Shown: positions 28,473 to 36,454, counted from the first letter of the stretch. The stretch is 47,586 nucleotides of DNA from Eubacterium sp. (GCA_017539165.1 JAFYHN010000038.1:1-47586); one strand, 5' to 3'. Made by a program: numbers and translations. Notes: a model not told the origin generated them from the sequence alone.

Positions 28473-29732
28473 CTATACCTCCAGATCATCTATACTTTTC
28501 TCTTCGTCAACACTTCTGTCGGCACTGATTATCCGAACGGTTGACTCGTCCTGAAGGATATAGACCTTTCCGACATCATACATATCTGAATATGTCATAT
28601 ACTCATCTTCTTCATGCTTTTTAGACTTACGGATAAGCTGAGCGACTGTTCCCTTCTCTCTCAGCATTCTGGCAAGTCTTACAGCACTTTCCTGATGCTC
28701 TATAATGTAAACGATAAGCGCGCCCTTTCTGTCAGAGTTCTTATCAAGTCCCTGTCGAGAGAGACCATTCATCAGTTCATCTACGTATATTGAAAAACCG
28801 ATAGACGGAGCATCCTTGCCGAACTTTGCAAGAAGACTGTTATATCTTCCACCCTTAACGATAGGATTACCTGTCGCATAGGTATATCCACTGAATACGA
28901 CTCCAGTGTAGTAATCGTAACCATTTATCATAGAAAGATCGAAACTTACATAGTCCTCATACTCATAATATTTAAGGGCTGTATAAACCTTTCTGAGTCT
29001 TTCAATAGCCTGGATAGCAGACTCACTCTTAGTAAGAGATTCAGCCTTATCAAGGATATCCTCTCCTCCAAAAAGCGAAGCCAGTGAATTAAGAGCATTC
29101 TTTGTATCTTCAGCCATATCTGTACCAGAAATGTACTCTGATAATCCAAAGAAGTTCTTAACCTGTATATAATCGCGGATTTTATCCTCAATCTTACTGT
29201 CCAGATTAGCCTCTTCAAGAATACCCTTGAAGTATTCAACCTCACCGATTGTTATCTGAAACTCTTCTAGGCCCGCAGCATTAAGACAATCTATAACACA
29301 AGCAATAGTCTCAGCATCTGCAGCTGAACTATCATCATTTATCAGTTCGCTGCCAATCTGTGTGATCTCTGCAAGTTTACCCTGATGTCGCTCTGTGCTG
29401 GCAAATGTATTACCCTTATAGCAGAGTCTGATCGGAAGCTCTTCATCCGGGAAATACTTTGAAACGCATCTAGCGATACTTGGAGTAAAATCCGGTCTGA
29501 GTACGAGTGTATTGTTATTTCTGTCAAAGAATTTATACATCTCATTTGATGGAGCGGAACCCGTATCCGAATTAAATATTCCAAAATATTCGAATGTAGG
29601 AGTTTCTATGTCTTTATTACCGTAAAGATGTAATACTTCTTCTATACTGTTTATAAGCTGGTGTTTTCTCTCACACTCCTGGCCATATATATCTCTTACT
29701 CCTTCAGGAGTAGAAAGTAATGTTTCTCTCAT
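28473..29732 (-). CDS. hisZ: ATP phosphoribosyltransferase regulatory subunit
   Basis: A histidyl-tRNA-synthetase-like protein of about 419 residues. It has class II motifs TPEGVRDIYG, ETPTFEYFGIF and LRPDFTPSIAR, and a SFDLSMINGYDYYTGVVFSGY segment. The C-terminal part is short and diverges from the HisRS anticodon-binding domain. Placement directly before a short-form hisG indicates HisZ rather than HisS. I use the ATG at 29732, four bases after AAGGGGA. Thirteen further in-frame upstream codons overlap the previous gene and have no signal. Confidence 0.93.
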   Translation of the reverse strand: MRETLLSTPEGVRDIYGQECERKHQLINSIEEVLHLYGNKDIETPTFEYFGIFNSDTGSAPSNEMYKFFDRNNNTLVLRPDFTPSIARCVSKYFPDEELPIRLCYKGNTFASTERHQGKLAEITQIGSELINDDSSAADAETIACVIDCLNAAGLEEFQITIGEVEYFKGILEEANLDSKIEDKIRDYIQVKNFFGLSEYISGTDMAEDTKNALNSLASLFGGEDILDKAESLTKSESAIQAIERLRKVYTALKYYEYEDYVSFDLSMINGYDYYTGVVFSGYTYATGNPIVKGGRYNSLLAKFGKDAPSIGFSIYVDELMNGLSRQGLDKNSDRKGALIVYIIEHQESAVRLARMLREKGTVAQLIRKSKKHEEDEYMTYSDMYDVGKVYILQDESTVRIISADRSVDEEKSIDDLEV

Positions 29733-29742
29733 ATTGTCCCCT

Positions 29743-30072
29743 TTATGATACAATGAAATCAATATATACACCTGTTTTATCTTCTTTACAGGTTACATAT
29801 CTATATCTGACTCTTTTTCCTTCGTTATACCTTACGCTGACATGTGAATAAGGATATGCAGTTTTGGAAACGAATTCTCTGAATATCTTATCTGCATGAT
29901 CTACAGAATAATCCTTCAAATGAATATCAACAACATATCTGTTATAGTAGATATTTATTGAATAGTTCTGTATATCTTCATTCTTACTAAGATACCCATC
30001 CATCAGACCACGTATACCATCATCGGTTATTATGTTGAGCTTTGCCATATATTCATTAATAGCTCTAAACAT
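29743..30072 (-). CDS. Conserved-looking protein of unknown function, first gene of the histidine operon
   Basis: A 109-residue soluble protein with no signal peptide or membrane segment that I do not recognise. It has an alternating pattern of beta strands rich in Tyr and Val (YSINIYYNRYVVDIHLKD and VRYRYVTCKEDKTGVYIDFIV) around a helical centre, compatible with a small alpha/beta domain. The start follows GGAGGATG. The operon promoter at 30109-30137 lies directly upstream, and its stop is 10 bases before the hisZ start, so it is expressed with the histidine genes. That position is the only hint to its role. Confidence 0.75.
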   Translation of the reverse strand: MFRAINEYMAKLNIITDDGIRGLMDGYLSKNEDIQNYSINIYYNRYVVDIHLKDYSVDHADKIFREFVSKTAYPYSHVSVRYNEGKRVRYRYVTCKEDKTGVYIDFIVS

Positions 30073-30108
30073 ATCATCCTCCGTTTATACGCAAAAGTTT
30101 ACATAGGT

Positions 30109-30137
30109 AATATACTCTTATAAGAGTATACTGTCAA
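30109..30137 (-). promoter_or_regulatory. Promoter and palindromic operator of the histidine operon
   Basis: On the minus strand TTGACA (30132-30137), a 17-base spacer and TATATT (30109-30114). A perfect 20-bp palindrome, TATACTCTTATAAGAGTATA (30111-30130), fills the spacer and overlaps the -10 box, so a bound dimer would block RNA polymerase. The -35 box overlaps the rsfS stop codon. A HisR/YerC (TrpR-family) repressor, known as the histidine regulator in several Firmicutes, is the natural candidate. The match of this palindrome to its site is from memory and unverified. Confidence 0.75.
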
Positions 30138-30469
30138 AAGTTTTTAGATTCAGCATCTCTCCATGTCTGGTCGAGATTATAGAATTCTCTCATCTCCTGA
30201 GAGAAAATATGCACTACCATATCACCATAATCCAGAAGTACCCATCCACCCTGAGACTTTCCTTCTCTGGTTCTCAGATCATATTCTCCAAGCTTCATAG
30301 CTTCTTCAACACTGTCAACGATAGCGTCAAGCTGCGATACATTTGAAGCCGTAGCAAGAACAAAATAATCTGTTATGGATGTTACAGGTCCGACATTGAG
30401 GGACTTTACATCATATCCCTTTTTGTCTAGTATAGCGTCAACAGCGCATTTTACTTTTTTATCTTCCAT
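30134..30469 (-). CDS. rsfS: Ribosomal silencing factor RsfS
   Basis: A protein of about 111 residues that binds L14 and blocks subunit joining under starvation. Family motifs are DAILDKKGYDVKSLNVGPVT, ITDYFVLATASNVSQLDAI, EGKSQGGWVLLDYGDMVVHIF and REFYNLDQTW. I prefer the ATG at 30469, six bases after GGAG. The ATG pair at 30484 and 30481 has no good ribosome binding site but would add only five residues. It follows yqeK by a few bases, the normal Firmicutes order. Confidence 0.95.
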   Translation of the reverse strand: MEDKKVKCAVDAILDKKGYDVKSLNVGPVTSITDYFVLATASNVSQLDAIVDSVEEAMKLGEYDLRTREGKSQGGWVLLDYGDMVVHIFSQEMREFYNLDQTWRDAESKNF

Positions 30470-30486
30470 TAATTTCTCCATCATGT

Positions 30487-31077
30487 TTAAAACTCACTGA
30501 TCTCTTCCATGACTTTACTATCTACATAGAAGTAGTAAGTTTCTTCAGTAGTTTCATCTATTGCAAAATCCTTGTCTTTAAGATACTCAAGCGTATTCTT
30601 AAGGATATGGATTATACATTTATCGATATCCTGAAAAGCTTCCTTCCTGATCTCTGGAAGTTCCTTGATCATTCTACGGTTAGGTTCGATATAATCAGCT
30701 ACAAATATTATCTTATCCAGAAGTGTCATTCCAGGGCGCCCGGTCGTATGCCAGGTAATAGCTGAAAGAATATCAGGATCATCTATCTCATACTTTTCTT
30801 TTGCATAAAAAGCGCCAAGTTTGCCATGAAGAAGATCAGGATTCGCTTCCTCACTAGGACTGTATGGAATACCGTTCTTTATACATTTCTTAAGCTTTTC
30901 TTCCGTAGGAATACATTTGGCACAATCATGAAGAAGTCCTGCTATACGGGCTTTTCTGACATCTGCACCATATACATACGCAAGATTCGCAGCCGTATAC
31001 TCAACACCTATGGAATGGACAAATCTTTTATCTGTAAGCTTCTTTTTAAGCCTTTTTATCATTTCATCACGGGTCAT
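30487..31077 (-). CDS. yqeK: HD-domain phosphohydrolase YqeK (diadenosine tetraphosphatase)
   Basis: A 196-residue HD-superfamily enzyme; Firmicutes YqeK cleaves Ap4A symmetrically. The metal-binding residues are seen in HSIGVEYTA, LLHDCAK (the HD pair), LHGKLGAFYA and SAITWHTTGRPGM, then IIFVADYIEPNRR. Its ATG overlaps the nadD stop as ATGA, so the two are translationally coupled. The nadD-yqeK-rsfS order is conserved across Firmicutes. Confidence 0.93.
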   Translation of the reverse strand: MTRDEMIKRLKKKLTDKRFVHSIGVEYTAANLAYVYGADVRKARIAGLLHDCAKCIPTEEKLKKCIKNGIPYSPSEEANPDLLHGKLGAFYAKEKYEIDDPDILSAITWHTTGRPGMTLLDKIIFVADYIEPNRRMIKELPEIRKEAFQDIDKCIIHILKNTLEYLKDKDFAIDETTEETYYFYVDSKVMEEISEF

Positions 31078-31697
31078 GAATCCACCTCACCGTTATAAAG
31101 ATTATTTTCCTTTATATATCTATATACGCTATCAGGAAGCATACCTTTAACATCTTCGCCTCTGGCAATCTTTTCCCTTATATCAGAAGAAGATATAGCA
31201 CAATGCTCCATATTCAGGAGCTCGATATGTGAACGAGGATGTTCATTCTTGATACGTTTGATGATATCCTTGGAACGAGTGATATCCGTTTTACCTCTGA
31301 CAGCCGAAAGGATTGTCATAGAATCAAGCAGCTCATCAGCATCCACCCATCTATCTATCCACTCAAGACTGTCACCACCAACTATGAAATACAGTTCAAT
31401 ATCAGGATATATCGACTTATACTCTCGAACCGTATCAATAGTATGTGTAACGCCGCCTCTCTTTATCTCCATATCAGAGATTGATAGATAATCCTTACCT
31501 TCAATCGCAAGTCTTATCATATTTAAGCGATGTTCATCCGATGCAAATACCCTATTCTCTTTATAGTATGTGGTTTTATTGGGCATAACCACTATATCCT
31601 CCAACCCGAACTGCTCATATGCACATCGAGCCATCATTAGATGTCCGTTATGGATAGGGTTAAATGACCCACCAAGGATAGCTTTCTTCATAATCAT
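31074..31697 (-). CDS. nadD: Nicotinate-nucleotide adenylyltransferase
   Basis: A 207-residue NAD biosynthesis enzyme joining ATP and nicotinate mononucleotide. It has the nucleotidyltransferase signature GGSFNPIHNGHL at residues 9-20, FIVGGDSLEWIDRW in the middle and the ISSSDIRE adenylate motif near the C-terminus. An alternative ATG two codons downstream is possible. AGGAGAG precedes the start. The gene overlaps yqeK by four bases. Confidence 0.95.
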   Translation of the reverse strand: MIMKKAILGGSFNPIHNGHLMMARCAYEQFGLEDIVVMPNKTTYYKENRVFASDEHRLNMIRLAIEGKDYLSISDMEIKRGGVTHTIDTVREYKSIYPDIELYFIVGGDSLEWIDRWVDADELLDSMTILSAVRGKTDITRSKDIIKRIKNEHPRSHIELLNMEHCAISSSDIREKIARGEDVKGMLPDSVYRYIKENNLYNGEVDS

Positions 31698-31735
31698 CTG
31701 CTCTCCTAGATACCCTTAATCACAAAGACTAAAGA

Positions 31736-32050
31736 TTATTTCTTTTTTACAGGTTTCTTTTCTCCAGGAAGATATATCTTCTGATTCTCGTTATTCTTCT
31801 TATAGAGAACAATCTTTCTTCCAATCACCTGAACAACCTCAGAACGGGTTCTCTCAGAAAGAGTGATTGCAAGCGTTCCCGGATCATCTATACAGTTTTT
31901 TAAAACATTTATCTTAATAAGCTCTCTGGCTTTTAGAGCCTCAGCAGCAGCCTCAACAAATTCAGGTGTAAGACTTGACTTGCCAAGGGAAAGGATTGGA
32001 TCTGTAGTCTGAGCCAGCCCCTTAAGATATGCACGCTCTTTTGTATTCAT
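31736..32050 (-). CDS. yhbY: YhbY-type CRM-domain RNA-binding protein
   Basis: A 104-residue protein with the CRS1-YhbY fold, associated with ribosomal large-subunit assembly. The opening LKGLAQTTDPILSLGKSSLT, the middle LIKINVLKNC and the VVQVIGRKIVLYKKN strand with its GRKIVLYK motif are diagnostic. A lysine-rich tail follows. AGAAGGAG precedes the ATG. It lies between the structured spacer at 32072-32210 and nadD. Confidence 0.9.
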   Translation of the reverse strand: MNTKERAYLKGLAQTTDPILSLGKSSLTPEFVEAAAEALKARELIKINVLKNCIDDPGTLAITLSERTRSEVVQVIGRKIVLYKKNNENQKIYLPGEKKPVKKK

Positions 32051-32071
32051 ATTTTCTCCTTCTATTTATCA

Positions 32072-32210
32072 TTACTTTTCACAGGAACTCAACACACTCT
32101 TAAGTCCATGTCGTTTTGAGTTCCTGCTTCGCAGTTTTCATGATATAAGCTGTCAAAAAATGCATGCAAGCAGCATTTTTGCATCTTATATCATGAACTG
32201 TGAAAAGTAA
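32072..32210. repeat. 139-bp element of stacked inverted repeats between obgE and yhbY
   Basis: Nearly every base of this spacer pairs with another. Outer ends TTACTTTTCACAG (32072-32084) and CTGTGAAAAGTAA (32198-32210) are perfect 13-bp inverted repeats. A second perfect 11-bp pair is CAGGAACTCAA (32082-32092) with TTGAGTTCCTG (32116-32126). A third perfect 13-bp pair is TTCATGATATAAG (32137-32149) with CTTATATCATGAA (32185-32197). Inside the third is an 8-bp hairpin AAAAATGC/GCATTTTT (32156-32180). The result is a three-way junction. It may be a small inverted-repeat transposable element, an RNA, or a regulatory leader for yhbY. Confidence 0.65.
32153..32180 (-). terminator. Possible terminator after obgE
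   Basis: On the minus strand the 8-bp hairpin AAAAATGC/GCATTTTT runs directly into a T6 stretch (GCATTTTTTG). It lies 34 bases after the obgE stop, inside the stacked inverted-repeat element. Confidence 0.4.
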
Positions 32211-32213
32211 CTT

Positions 32214-33509
32214 CTATTCAACATATTCAAAAGCCCAACCGTAAATACGGACTGTATCACCTTCCTCAATGCCTAGTGCCTTAAGTTCGTCGATGATTCC
32301 ATTCTTCTTCATGAAGTCCTGGAAGAACAGGAATCCCTTGTTGTCTTCAAGGTTGGTGTATCCAAGCATCTTCTCGATACGAGGTCCCTCAACATAATAT
32401 ACACCCTCTTCATCGTCTGCCTTGGATACCGTATATGGAAGTTCTTCGATTCTTGAAGTGTATTCTTCAAGAGTTATCTCAGGTGAAAATTCAAGCACAT
32501 CCTCAGGAGCTGTTTCTAACATCTTGTAAGTAACTTCAAGAAGTTCTTTGATGCCTTCTCCTGTAGCGGCTGATATAGCCAAAACAGGAATCTCAGGTTC
32601 AAATCTATCTCTAAGTTTCTTTAATATAACCTCTCTGTCTTCCTGTGGAAGAACATCAAGCTTATTTGCAACTATTATAGTTGGACGCTCAGCAAGCTGT
32701 TTGCTGTAGCTCTCCAGTTCAGCATTAATCTTATCGATGTCATCCAGAGGATCTCTACCCTCAACAGATGCAGCATCAATAACATGCAGGAGAACCCTTG
32801 TTCTTTCGATATGTCTCAGGAAATCAAGTCCAAGGCCAACACCTTCAGCAGCACCTTCGATAATTCCCGGGATATCAGCCATTACAAATCCTCTTCCTTC
32901 TCCAAGTGCAACAACTCCAAGATTAGGAACAAGCGTTGTAAAATGATAATCAGCTATCTTAGGTCTTGCATTTGAAACCTTCGAAAGTATCGTTGACTTA
33001 CCAACGCTCGGAAAACCAACGAGTCCGACATCAGCTATCATCTTAAGTTCCAGCGTAAGCGTCTTCTCTATAGCTGACTGACCCGGCTGAGCGTAACGAG
33101 GAGCCTGCATAGTACTTGTAGCATAATGCTGGTTTCCTTTACCGCCACGACCACCTTTAAGAAGGACAAATGGTTCTTCACGATCAGCCATATCCATTAT
33201 GACCTTACCCGTATCAAAATCTTTGATAACAGTTCCAGGAGGGACTTTGATCACAATGTCATTTCCATTCTTACCGTGACACTTCCTCTTGCCACCTTCT
33301 TCACCATCGCCAGCCTTATATTTTCGAATATTCTTAAAATCAGTAAGGGTATTAAGACCTTTATCGATAACAAAGATCACATCGCCGCCATCGCCGCCGT
33401 CTCCGCCGTCAGGACCGCCATTTGGTACATAAAGCTCACGTCTGAAAGAGACATGACCGTCTCCACCCTTTCCGGATCTCACATATATTTTCGCTCTATC
33501 TGCAAACAA
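32214..33509 (-). CDS. obgE: GTPase Obg (CgtA)
   Basis: A 431-residue ribosome-assembly and stress GTPase. The Obg domain is glycine-rich (RSGKGGDGHVSFRRE, GGPDGGDGGDGGDVIFV, GGKRKCHGKNGND). The G domain has GFPSVGKST, DIPGIIEGAAEG, NKLD and SAATGEG. The C-terminal Obg-specific domain ends the protein. I start at the TTG at 33509 (FADRAKIYVRSG follows), a few bases after GAGGAGA. The upstream in-frame ATG at 33569 lies inside the rpmA terminator hairpin and would add 20 foreign residues. Confidence 0.95.
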   Translation of the reverse strand: MFADRAKIYVRSGKGGDGHVSFRRELYVPNGGPDGGDGGDGGDVIFVIDKGLNTLTDFKNIRKYKAGDGEEGGKRKCHGKNGNDIVIKVPPGTVIKDFDTGKVIMDMADREEPFVLLKGGRGGKGNQHYATSTMQAPRYAQPGQSAIEKTLTLELKMIADVGLVGFPSVGKSTILSKVSNARPKIADYHFTTLVPNLGVVALGEGRGFVMADIPGIIEGAAEGVGLGLDFLRHIERTRVLLHVIDAASVEGRDPLDDIDKINAELESYSKQLAERPTIIVANKLDVLPQEDREVILKKLRDRFEPEIPVLAISAATGEGIKELLEVTYKMLETAPEDVLEFSPEITLEEYTSRIEELPYTVSKADDEEGVYYVEGPRIEKMLGYTNLEDNKGFLFFQDFMKKNGIIDELKALGIEEGDTVRIYGWAFEYVE

Positions 33510-33545
33510 ATCGATTCTCCTCTGAATTCGGATATGTAATCCGAT

Positions 33546-33583
33546 AAATAAAATAAAGGAGCCTTGCATAATACAAAGCTCCT
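33546..33583 (-). terminator. Terminator after the rplU-prp-rpmA operon
   Basis: On the minus strand AGGAGCTTTG pairs with CAAGGCTCCT (10 bp, one G-U) around a 7-base loop and is followed by TTTATTTTATT. It ends the ribosomal operon before obgE. Confidence 0.8.
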
Positions 33584-33659
33584 AAATGTCGATACATAAA
33601 CTATACGTATATCTGAATATATCAGAAATACAGACAGAAATCAAAACAATAAGTTTTAA

Positions 33660-33941
33660 TTAAGCAACAGGATAAATTGAAACCTGCTTTCTGTCTCTTC
33701 CAAGTCTTTCATATCTAACAACTCCATCTGTTAATGCGAAAAGAGTGTCGTCTCCGCCACGTCCAACATTAAGTCCTGGATGGATCTTTGTTCCACGCTG
33801 TGTATAAAGCACGTTTCCAGCTTTTACAAACTGGCCGTCTGCACGCTTCGCTCCGAGTCTCTTAGAAGCAGAATCTCTACCGTTTTTTGTAGAACCCATT
33901 CCCTTCTTATGAGCGAAGAGCTGTAAATTCATCTTAAACAT
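33660..33941 (-). CDS. rpmA: Ribosomal protein L27 with cleavable N-terminus
   Basis: A 93-residue L27. The start [20 protein letters not shown] holds the Firmicutes extension, cut after NLQLFA by the Prp protease to expose the functional HKKG terminus. The core ([39 protein letters not shown]) is canonical. GGGAGGT precedes the ATG at 33941, so translation starts at MFK. The gene start overlaps the prp stop by 8 bases, and a strong terminator follows. Confidence 0.97.
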   Translation of the reverse strand: MFKMNLQLFAHKKGMGSTKNGRDSASKRLGAKRADGQFVKAGNVLYTQRGTKIHPGLNVGRGGDDTLFALTDGVVRYERLGRDRKQVSIYPVA

Positions 33942-34266
33942 GATTTACCTCCCTAAATCTTATACAAATATACTTGTTTCCATACTCTTCATATACTGAA
34001 CAAAGTCCAAGTCGAAGAGATCTAAGCAGCAGTCTGCTTTCAGGACTGACCTTACCGCTAATCTTAAACTTAACAAGGCCGCTTCCGAATTCCTCTGTAA
34101 CAGTTGTGTCATCAGTGAACTTCTCGATACTGTTGATGGTATTGATCACAAGAGCCGAAACACCTGCACATACAACATCATTTCCATAACAACCATAATC
34201 TGCATGTCCTGAGATCTTAAATCCAAAATACGAATTGTTTTTTGAATAAAAAACTGCTTTTATCAT
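33934..34266 (-). CDS. prp: Ribosomal-processing cysteine protease Prp
   Basis: A 110-residue protease that removes the L27 N-terminal extension. The catalytic pair is visible in ISGHADYG (His) and [10 protein letters not shown] (Cys), with the usual FKISGHA start and compact size. It sits between rplU and rpmA, the standard Firmicutes order, and its target site is encoded in the overlapping rpmA gene. Confidence 0.95.
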   Translation of the reverse strand: MIKAVFYSKNNSYFGFKISGHADYGCYGNDVVCAGVSALVINTINSIEKFTDDTTVTEEFGSGLVKFKISGKVSPESRLLLRSLRLGLCSVYEEYGNKYICIRFREVNHV

Positions 34267-34306
34267 AATTCACCTTCCTTGGGAACTTAGTCCCATTCAG
34301 AAAAAA

Positions 34307-34615
34307 CTAAGCGTTGATAGCTTCGATCTTTACTTCTGTGAAAGGCTGTCTGTGTCCGTTCTTCTTGTGATAACCTGTCTTTGGCTTATACTTGTAAACA
34401 GTTACCTTTCTAGCCTTAGCAGTCTTAACTACAGTAGCTTTTACAGTTGCTTTTGATGCTTTCTCACCACAGATAACTCCGTTATCATCTACTACAGCGA
34501 TAACATTGTCAAATGTAACTGCAGCTCCGTCCTCAGCGCCGAGCTTCTCAACTCTGATAACGTCACCTTCCTCTACTTTGTACTGCTTTCCGCCTGTTGC
34601 AATTACAGCGTACAT
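34307..34615 (-). CDS. rplU: Ribosomal protein L21
   Basis: A 102-residue 50S protein. MYAVIATGGKQYKVEEGDVI and the end YKPKTGYHKKNGHRQPFTEV are diagnostic. GAGGAAT precedes the ATG. It is the first gene of rplU-prp-rpmA and is transcribed from the promoter at 34731-34759 through a roughly 110-base structured leader. Confidence 0.97.
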   Translation of the reverse strand: MYAVIATGGKQYKVEEGDVIRVEKLGAEDGAAVTFDNVIAVVDDNGVICGEKASKATVKATVVKTAKARKVTVYKYKPKTGYHKKNGHRQPFTEVKIEAINA

Positions 34616-34724
34616 AAGAAATTCCTCCTATCTCTTAAACTCGCCGACTTCGGTGGCACCAATCTTTCTTACGGATACAAATCCTTTCAAAAGGGCGCAC
34701 TTATAACCTGGTCGTGCGGCATAC
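34616..34724 (-). ncRNA. Likely ribosomal protein L21 leader (cis-regulatory)
   Basis: The 5' leader between the promoter and rplU is about 110 bases and richer in G+C than the surroundings. It contains conserved-looking patches (GCACGACCAGGTTATAAGTG, GGTGCCACCGAAGTCGGCGA). Firmicutes rplU genes usually carry an L21 leader that mimics rRNA for autoregulation, and position and composition fit. The match is from memory, not from a covariance search. Confidence 0.55.
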
Positions 34725-34730
34725 TCAGCT

Positions 34731-34759
34731 ATATTAACATTAGACAGGGTAAATGTCAA
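34731..34759 (-). promoter_or_regulatory. Promoter of rplU operon
   Basis: On the minus strand a consensus TTGACA (34754-34759), a 17-base spacer and TATAAT-like TAATAT (34731-34736). It predicts a start near 34724 and leaves the structured leader before rplU. Confidence 0.75.
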
Positions 34760-34798
34760 CATGTATTTATACGAATCTATTACATGAAAATAGACCAT

Positions 34799-34835
34799 AT
34801 ATCCAAAAAGAAGTCCGAAGAACACTCTTCGAACT
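34799..34835 (-). terminator. Terminator after the NlpC/P60 gene
   Basis: On the minus strand AGTTCGAAGA pairs with TCTTCGGACT (10 bp, one G-U) around a 4-base loop and is followed by TCTTTTT. It lies 42 bases after the gene's stop codon. Confidence 0.8.
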
Positions 34836-34876
34836 CCTTTTGGAGGGTTTATAATATATAACAAACAAATAGGTTT

Positions 34877-36454
34877 TTACTGTCCCAAAAGTCTAGTTGC
34901 ACAAACCGGATCATTATAATCATAATTAGAAATTATGATTCCTGCACTAGGATTAGCAGCATGTACTATCTGACCATTACCAATATATATAGCTACATGT
35001 CCTATATAATATCCACCACCTGAATAGAATACAAGATCACCCGGCTGAAGGTCTGAAAAATTAACATGAGTACCATACTCAGCCTGAATCTCAGCATCAT
35101 GTGGAAGCTGAATACCGAACAAATCTCTGTACAGAGCAAGTACAAAACCTGAACAGTCTGCTCCGTTTACAGGATCATCTCCGCCCCAAACATATGGGTT
35201 ACCTACGAACTGGCAAGCATAATTCGCAAGATATTGACCATCAGCACCTGCTGGAGCAGGAGCCGGATCAGCAGATGAAGTATCTTCTGTTGGCTCTTCA
35301 GCAGTTGTTTCTTCTGAAGTCACATCAGATGCAACATCGTCAGATGTGTCAGGAGTTGTTTCCTCTGCAGCTGGTTCATCACTATCATCATATGTAGGTT
35401 CATCTTCAGAATAATCAGTATCATCCGAAGTATCTTCTGTTGGCTCTTCAGCAATTTCTTCTGTATACTCTGTATCGTCAGAAGTTTCTTCATTATAGTC
35501 ATCATCTGAAGCATATGAAACTTCCTCGGAATAATAATCATCATCTGATGATTCATCTATAGGCTCTTCAGCAGTAACATCAGAATTATCTGCAACCTCA
35601 GTAATCTCTTCAGATACATTTTCTTCTGAATCAGTATCTTCTTCAGCAACGTATTCTGCAGATCTGGCAGCCTCTTCCTCAGCTAACGCTTTGAGATATG
35701 CTTCCTGTTCAGCAAGACTTACAGCAACAGGATTGTCATAACATACCTTTACATACTGGCTCTTAACATATCCCTTTACGCCATCTTCAAATGTAAGCTC
35801 AACCCAGTCTCCATTTACATCAGAAGCTATATACTGCTCACCTCTATGTACAAGTGTAATACATTCACTCTTTAAATCTTTCTTACTACGAACATTAAGA
35901 TCATCAGTTGTTACCTGGGCAAACTGAGAAACATTGTTCTTCTCACACCACTTTCCAGCTTCATCACCGAAAAGAATGTATTTATTACTAACGTAACCCT
36001 CACAGCTTCCAGAAGAAATCTTTGTCCATTCTTTTCCCTTCTGTTTAACTTCGCAAACACCGCCTTGAACAAGTGTTCCGATTATTTCACCGTCAAGATC
36101 ACCCTTCTTACGGATATTAACTGCGCCATTTGCTTTAACAACAGCCTTGTCCTTAAACTGAGGATACTTAATATCAACTTTCTTCTTACTATCAGAAGCC
36201 TTCTTATTATCAGACTTATCTTTACCTGTCTGATCTTTATTCTGATCATTTCCAGACTGATTCTTTCCAGCCTCATCCTTTAATATATCATGAATATCAT
36301 CTATTATGCTCTTTCTAACATAATGGTCACCTTTATTATCATAAGAAGAACTATCACTGTCCTTCGCAGAAACAAATAAAGGATTTCCCAAAGCAGCAAA
36401 TGACATACCAGCTGCAAGCCCTACAATATATAAACCACTTTTACTCTTCGACAT
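34877..36454 (-). CDS. Secreted NlpC/P60 peptidoglycan hydrolase with two SH3b domains
   Basis: A 525-residue exported protein with a signal sequence (residues about 1-30). Two SH3b-like domains follow (about 94-168, containing VNIRKKGDLDGEIIGTL, and about 182-240, containing LNVRSKKDLKSECITLV). An acidic Ser/Thr/Asp/Glu-rich linker of roughly 140 residues comes next, with repeated AEEPTEDTS blocks. The NlpC/P60 domain (about 408-525) has the catalytic Cys in NGADCSGF, a His in GHVAIYIG and a second His in IVHAAN. It would cut cell-wall peptides during growth or division. AGGAGGT precedes the ATG. The gene is monocistronic, with its own promoter and terminator. Confidence 0.92.
   Translation of the reverse strand: MSKSKSGLYIVGLAAGMSFAALGNPLFVSAKDSDSSSYDNKGDHYVRKSIIDDIHDILKDEAGKNQSGNDQNKDQTGKDKSDNKKASDSKKKVDIKYPQFKDKAVVKANGAVNIRKKGDLDGEIIGTLVQGGVCEVKQKGKEWTKISSGSCEGYVSNKYILFGDEAGKWCEKNNVSQFAQVTTDDLNVRSKKDLKSECITLVHRGEQYIASDVNGDWVELTFEDGVKGYVKSQYVKVCYDNPVAVSLAEQEAYLKALAEEEAARSAEYVAEEDTDSEENVSEEITEVADNSDVTAEEPIDESSDDDYYSEEVSYASDDDYNEETSDDTEYTEEIAEEPTEDTSDDTDYSEDEPTYDDSDEPAAEETTPDTSDDVASDVTSEETTAEEPTEDTSSADPAPAPAGADGQYLANYACQFVGNPYVWGGDDPVNGADCSGFVLALYRDLFGIQLPHDAEIQAEYGTHVNFSDLQPGDLVFYSGGGYYIGHVAIYIGNGQIVHAANPSAGIIISNYDYNDPVCATRLLGQ
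35277..35453. repeat. Internal 27-bp direct repeat in the acidic linker coding region
   Basis: Two identical 27-base copies (35277-35303 and 35427-35453), both containing TATCTTCTGTTGGCTCTTCA, encode the repeated AEEPTEDTS unit of the NlpC/P60 protein linker. Such repeats allow the linker length to change by slippage or recombination in multiples of three. Confidence 0.8.

Noticed and set aside
33510-33569. An upstream ATG giving ObgE a 20-residue N-terminal extension.
   Set aside because: The codons lie in the rpmA terminator hairpin, and the TTG at 33509 has a good ribosome binding site and gives the usual Obg N-terminus.
35101-35556. Open frames on both strands opposite the acidic linker of the NlpC/P60 gene.
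   Set aside because: They are antisense or frame-shifted readings of low-complexity repeats, with no ribosome binding sites or known motifs.
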